Shown here piece by piece: positions 60,282 to 64,000 of a stretch of 64,000 nucleotides of DNA (position 1 is the first letter of the stretch; every line of letters begins with the position of its first letter). This DNA comes from Streptomyces noursei (GTDB taxonomy: Bacteria; Actinomycetota; Actinomycetes; Streptomycetales; Streptomycetaceae): the NCBI RefSeq assembly GCF_016917755.1, contig NZ_CP070326.1:1612001-1676000 (forward strand), written 5' to 3'. Under the pieces are notes generated by a model. The model did no database searches. It worked only from the letters and a program-made list of their open reading frames with translations, and had not been told where the DNA came from. A program made the translations under genes and the position numbers.

Positions 60282-60557
60282 GTGAAGATCCACGTGAGCG
60301 GCATCTTGCGCAAGTACGTCGACTACCGCAAGGACCTGACCTACGACGCCCCCACCGTCCGTGCCGGCCTGGAGCAACTCTGTTCCGAGTACCCCCAGCT
60401 GGCGACGATCCTGTTCGAGGGCAACGGCGACATCAGTGCCGTCCACCGCCTGTTCCTCAACGGCAACCGGTTGGCATCGGACACCCTCGACGAACCCACC
60501 GCGGCCGACGACACGATCGACATCATCACCGCCATCGCCGGAGGCTCCCGCCGATAG
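60282..60557 (+). CDS. MoaD/ThiS-like sulfur carrier with C-terminal SRR extension
   Basis: 91 residues from GTG 60282, four bases after the dehydrogenase stop. The beta-grasp pattern KIHVSGILRKYVDYRKDLTY, then TVRAGLEQLCSEYPQLATIL and HRLFLNGNRLASDTLDEPTA, and DDTIDIITAIAGG matches ubiquitin-like sulfur carriers, whose terminal GG is turned into a thiocarboxylate. Here GG (87-88) is followed by SRR, so the tail must be trimmed first, as known for QbsE-type carriers with a JAMM protease. No activating enzyme or protease gene is in the cluster. It suggests sulfur incorporation into the product. Confidence 0.8.
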   Translation: MKIHVSGILRKYVDYRKDLTYDAPTVRAGLEQLCSEYPQLATILFEGNGDISAVHRLFLNGNRLASDTLDEPTAADDTIDIITAIAGGSRR

Positions 60558-61263
60558 AACTCGCCATCGCCGAGAGCCGCGCAGCCCAGAGCACCCGCAC
60601 TCGCCACAGTTGTTCATGTTCCGGCCGTCATGGTCGAGCAGCGCTTCGAGCGGATCGGTGCTCGTCTTGCCCGTGTCGTGGACGTCGGTCCAAAGGCCCG
60701 TGCTCGCCCTCGTCCCGAGAACAGCCAGCGGCGTCCCGGCCAGCAGCACGGCACCCGGCACCCCGGGGCCGCGGCTCACGCGGGCCTCCGCCGTGCCGCC
60801 CGACTCGGCGCCACCGTGAGCCTGTTCATGGATCACGTGCGGTGGTGGGGGGACGTCCTGGCGGAGGACCTCTTCGGCCCGGACGTCGCCGCCCGCTGGA
60901 TGGCGGCCCGCTCCGCGGTGGACCGGCCGGGCGTGTGGAGGGTCGGGGGCGACACGACCTGGGGCGCCGACGGTCGCGCCCCTTCCCGGCCCTGGTGACC
61001 CCGCTCGCCGCGGCCGCGGCATCCACCGGCCCACCGGTATCCGATCGCTCCTGGCTTGTCGGCGATGACGGGATGAGGGCGCGTCAGGCACCGCCCGATT
61101 GTTTCCATTCGGTCTTTGTGTGGAGATTTCGAAAAGGTCGCTGATAGGTTTGTATATGTGGTGAAGGCCGCGGCGTGGCTGGGGGGGTGCGGGATGGCAG
61201 TTGCGTCTGCGGCGGCTGCGTCACCCCGCGCGAGCCACACGCAGAGTGCGGAGGGGACACGGA
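60558..61263. other. 700-base gap after the cluster
   Basis: A plus-strand frame at 60810-60998 (SLFMDHVRWWGDVLAEDLFG; AARWMAARSAVDRPGVWRVG) looks protein-like and may be a gene remnant, but it has no clear start or family. The last 150 bases should hold the promoter of the penicillin-binding protein gene, with a distinctly AT-richer segment at 61120-61160. Confidence 0.35.
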
Positions 61264-63504
61264 GTGACAGGGGCTGGGCAGGGGCCAGGTAGCCCGGATG
61301 AGATCCACGGGCCGTCGGGCCGCCGGCGGATCGCGCGTCGGGAGCCTCTCGCCAGTGAAGGGAGCGGCGTCCCGGCACCCACGTCCACAGACCCCGAACG
61401 CACGTTGCAGCTGAGGGTCGAACCGCCTGCACCGACCGGCGAGACCATACTGCCGCGACGGCCGGAGCGGACCGACGGGCGGGCCGGCCGCCGGGCCGCG
61501 CAGTCGTCATCCGCCCGCCTGCGCATCGGTACGCTGCTGGGCCCCCTCATCGCGCGGCTGGCGCCGTTCGTGCGCCGGCTCAGGCCGCGTTATCCGCGTG
61601 CGGGCCGCACCGGCTGGCGCCGCTGGGTGCCCTCCTGTCGGCAGTGGCTGGGCATCGTGTCGACGGCCGTCGGCCTGACCGGACTGTTCCTGGCCGTCGC
61701 CTACGCCGTCACCGACATACCCGAGGACCTGAACGCGTACGCCACCCAGCAGGACAACGTGTACTTCTGGTCCGACGGAACCCCCATGGCCCGCACCGGC
61801 TGGGTGCAGCGGCAGGCGATGCAGCTGAAAGACATACCCGAGGACGTCCGTTGGGCCGTGCTGGCGGCCGAGAACGAGAGCTTCTACAGCGACCCCGGCG
61901 TCTCTTTCAAGGGCCTCACCCGCGCCCTGTGGCGCACGGTCGGTCAGGGCGACACCCAGGGCGGCTCGACCATCACCCAGCAGTACGTCAAGAACGTCTA
62001 CCTGAACCAGGACCAGACCGTCAGCCGCAAGTTCACCGAGGCGATGATCGCTCTCAAGCTCGACAACCGGCTGAGCAAGGACGAGATCCTGGAGGGATAC
62101 CTCAACACCAGTTGGTTCGGCCGCGGCACCTACGGCATCCAGCGCGCCGCACAGGCCTACTACGGCAAGGACGCCAGCGAACTCAACGCGAGCCAGGCCG
62201 CTTTCCTGGCGTCGCTGCTCAAGGGCGCCGGCCTGTACGACCCCACTCTGAGTGCGGCCAACCACCACCGGGCGGTGGAGCGCTGGAACTGGATCCTGGA
62301 CCGGATGGTCAAGATCGGCAGGCTGTCGCCGTCCGAACGGGCCGGGTACCGGACCTTCCCGGAGCCGCTCAAACAGAACCCGCTGTACGACACCGGTCAG
62401 CAGAGCGACTACCTGGTGGAACTCGCCTCCCAATACGCCAAGAAAGCCGGGCACCTCTCGGACCGGCAGTTCGACCTGGGCGGCTATCAGATCTACACCA
62501 CCTTCGACCGCAAACGGGAGGCGGCCCTCGACGACGTGGTGGCCAAGGCGCGCAAGAAGGTCCGGCAGACCCATCCGGACGCGGCAGCCACCGCCCATTA
62601 CGGCGTCGCGTCGCTGGCCACCGACGGCCGCATCCTCGCCGTCTACGGCGGCCCGGACCACCGGAAGCAGGGTTACAACGAGTCCAATGCCGGGACGGTA
62701 CCGGCCGGTTCGGCCTTCCTGCCGTTCGTGTACGCGGCCGGTCTGGAGCACGGCGTCGTCAGGCGGCGGGACGCACCCAGGGAGAGGGTCACCCCGCGGT
62801 CCCTCTACGACGGCGACGACGGCGTGCCCGTCAGCACACCGGAGGGCCCCTACTGGAACCGCAGCGGCAAGAAGGTCACCGCCCACAACGACGGCCGGAA
62901 GTCCTGGGGCCGGATGACGCTGCGCGAGGCGCTCGCCAAGTCGGTGAACACCCCCTTCATGCAACTGGGCATGGACACGGGCCTGGACAAGGTCAAGCAG
63001 ACGTCCCAGGCGGCCGGGCTGCTGTCGTCGAGCATGGGGCCGCAGGTACCCGCCCTGTCCCTGGGCAGTTCCACGCCGAGCGCGATCCGCATGGCCAGCG
63101 GCTACGCCACCTTCGCCGCCGCGGGACAGCACGTCGAGCCGTACTCCGTGCGCCGCGTCACCCGGAACGGCTCGGCCGTGCGGCTGGACCTCCCGGACGC
63201 GCACCGCGCGGTATCCGCCCAGGTGGCCGGGGAGGTGACGCAGGCGCTCGCCGACTCCTTCCGCTCCGCCCACCCCGACGCCGCTCCCGCCGCGGCGGCG
63301 GTGTCCGGCAAGGCCGGCACCGTCGCCGATGACACGGCCGCCTGGTACGTCGGCACGGCCCGCGCCGTGTCGACGGCCGTGGTCGTCTACCGCATGGATC
63401 TGGCCAAGAGCCTCGAACCGCTGCCGCTGAAGGGGCTCGCGGGAACCGCCGCCGACAGCGCCCCGTACGACATCTGGGCGGGAGCCATGGGCCCACTGCG
63501 CTGA
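61264..63504 (+). CDS. Class A penicillin-binding protein with altered transpeptidase motifs
   Basis: 746 residues from GTG 61264 (GGGGACACGGAG upstream; start tentative). A basic disordered N-terminal tail of about 130 residues precedes one membrane helix (VSTAVGLTGLFLAVAYAV). The GT51 glycosyltransferase domain is intact: VLAAENESFYSDPGVSFKGL (Glu203), GGSTITQQYVKNVYL, and KLDNRLSKDEILEGYLNTSW. In the transpeptidase domain the SxxK motif reads SAFL (Ser483, lysine lost), SVN is present (560-562), and KTG reads KAG (683-685). It probably polymerises glycan but may not cross-link. The gene stands apart from division genes. Confidence 0.88.
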   Translation: MTGAGQGPGSPDEIHGPSGRRRIARREPLASEGSGVPAPTSTDPERTLQLRVEPPAPTGETILPRRPERTDGRAGRRAAQSSSARLRIGTLLGPLIARLAPFVRRLRPRYPRAGRTGWRRWVPSCRQWLGIVSTAVGLTGLFLAVAYAVTDIPEDLNAYATQQDNVYFWSDGTPMARTGWVQRQAMQLKDIPEDVRWAVLAAENESFYSDPGVSFKGLTRALWRTVGQGDTQGGSTITQQYVKNVYLNQDQTVSRKFTEAMIALKLDNRLSKDEILEGYLNTSWFGRGTYGIQRAAQAYYGKDASELNASQAAFLASLLKGAGLYDPTLSAANHHRAVERWNWILDRMVKIGRLSPSERAGYRTFPEPLKQNPLYDTGQQSDYLVELASQYAKKAGHLSDRQFDLGGYQIYTTFDRKREAALDDVVAKARKKVRQTHPDAAATAHYGVASLATDGRILAVYGGPDHRKQGYNESNAGTVPAGSAFLPFVYAAGLEHGVVRRRDAPRERVTPRSLYDGDDGVPVSTPEGPYWNRSGKKVTAHNDGRKSWGRMTLREALAKSVNTPFMQLGMDTGLDKVKQTSQAAGLLSSSMGPQVPALSLGSSTPSAIRMASGYATFAAAGQHVEPYSVRRVTRNGSAVRLDLPDAHRAVSAQVAGEVTQALADSFRSAHPDAAPAAAAVSGKAGTVADDTAAWYVGTARAVSTAVVVYRMDLAKSLEPLPLKGLAGTAADSAPYDIWAGAMGPLR

Positions 63505-63564
63505 CCGGCGGACCGTCCGCACCCGCATCCGCACCGGAACCTCCCTCGCAGATTTGAGCCTTGT

Positions 63565-64000
63565 ATGAAGTCGACTCCGGGCCGCCGCCGTAAGGCGCGC
63601 GCACCCCGCCGCACCGTCCGTACCCGATTCGCAGCCCTTGCGGCAGCCGCCCTCGTCGTCTGCGCGGCCGCCGCGGGCTACCTGGTGTTGATCCAGACCG
63701 ACGGCCAGGCTTCGGCTCCTTCCGGCGGCAAGGGGGGATCGGTCGCCCAGAGCCCGCCGCAGCCTCGCAGGGAGCCGGAGTGGGACGGCAAGCCGAAGAT
63801 CCTCGGGGACGGATCGACCTCCTACACCGGCCCGCAGAAGGGGCAGTTGAAGGCCGTGCCGCTCGAACCAGGGGAGAAGCCACCACAGTTCGTCGTCTTC
63901 TCCTGGGACGGTGCGCTGGAGGGCGACGACCGGCTCTTCTCCCACTACCGCGACATGGCCAAGGACCACGACGCCCACATGACCTTCTTCCTCACGGGCA
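63565..64000 (+). CDS. Secreted polysaccharide-deacetylase-like protein, cut by window edge
   Basis: The first 145 residues are inside the window. ATG 63565 is followed by a basic, twin-arginine-rich start (GRRRKARAPRRTVRTRF) and a membrane/signal helix (FAALAAAALVVCAAAAGYLV). After a Ser/Gly/Pro linker, KPPQFVVFSWDGALEGDDRL and then DMAKDHDAHMTFFLTG resemble the first NodB motif region, with SWDGA in place of the usual FDDG metal motif. It begins 60 bases after the penicillin-binding protein gene and may be in one operon with it, fitting a cell-wall role. Confidence 0.75.
   Translation, partial: MKSTPGRRRKARAPRRTVRTRFAALAAAALVVCAAAAGYLVLIQTDGQASAPSGGKGGSVAQSPPQPRREPEWDGKPKILGDGSTSYTGPQKGQLKAVPLEPGEKPPQFVVFSWDGALEGDDRLFSHYRDMAKDHDAHMTFFLTG

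Noticed and set aside
61507..63978. 823-codon minus-strand frame
   Set aside because: Antisense to the penicillin-binding protein gene, whose motifs are unambiguous.
1..64000. tRNA, rRNA, tmRNA and CRISPR arrays
   Set aside because: I looked for T-loop sequences (GGTTCGAATCC-like), CCA ends and regularly spaced repeats and found none that fold or repeat properly.

Overview
This is a high-GC actinomycete chromosome, almost certainly Streptomyces or a close relative. The coding frames have strongly GC-rich third positions, GTG starts are common, and the families are typical of the genus: SigE-type ECF sigma factor, SpoIIE/PP2C phosphatases with GAF and HATPase domains, PknB-like kinase, TAP-like tripeptidyl peptidase, RHS toxin with a WXG-like partner, and BlaI/M56 pair. 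Many broken genes and fragments of IS481, IS5, IS3 and relaxase genes suggest accessory DNA, such as a chromosome arm, rather than core. I saw no tRNA, rRNA or CRISPR array.

Layout. 1-3.5 kb: a broken MocR/YczR regulator divergent from an intact YczE membrane protein, an IS481 remnant, and three small genes. 3.6-9.35 kb: a minus-strand polymorphic-toxin operon (WXG-like protein, 1300-aa RHS protein with a C-terminal HNH/EndoVII-type nuclease, and two candidate immunity proteins). 9.6-16.6 kb: a DUF6924-like protein, an SDR, an NTF2-fold protein, an orphan histidine kinase with an unusual C-terminal domain, a TAP-type secreted peptidase and a flavodoxin-fold reductase. 17-21.6 kb: a cyanate cluster (CynR, beta-carbonic anhydrase, cyanase, a cytidine-deaminase-fold enzyme, MFS exporter). 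21.8-26.6 kb: a PhyH dioxygenase, then a BlaI/M56 sensor pair followed by a probable BlaI operator and two broken envelope genes (glycosyltransferase, polysaccharide deacetylase).

26.8-35.2 kb: lipoproteins, a GAF-PP2C phosphatase, a degraded 1.8-kb stretch with a relaxase remnant, a double-glycine-leader peptide, a dead gcvH and a membrane Ser/Thr kinase. 35.4-37.8 kb: two divergently transcribed Cys-containing small proteins sharing one C-terminal tail, one of them in an operon with a split YeeE/YedE (sulfur-compound) transporter. 38-44.7 kb: a frameshifted flavoprotein, a six-domain SpoIIE phosphatase, an ECF sigma factor with a repeat-rich membrane partner, and a second SecY that runs into the dead start of adk. 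44.8-53.6 kb: EndoVII-like nuclease, DUF6193 protein, epoxide hydrolase divergent from a CGNR regulator with twin operators, phosphoesterase, a protealysin-like M4 protease with its emfourin-type inhibitor, and a group III truncated hemoglobin.

54.4-60.6 kb is the strongest candidate for an undescribed system: an IclR regulator, an IclR-type palindrome, and five closely spaced or overlapping genes for an AMP-forming acyl ligase, a SAM methyltransferase, a probable double hot-dog protein, an acyl-CoA dehydrogenase and a MoaD/ThiS-like sulfur carrier whose GG is masked by three extra residues. Together they suggest activation, oxidation, methylation and possibly sulfuration of an acyl substrate. 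The window closes with a class A penicillin-binding protein whose transpeptidase SxxK and KTG motifs are altered, and the start of a secreted polysaccharide-deacetylase-like protein.
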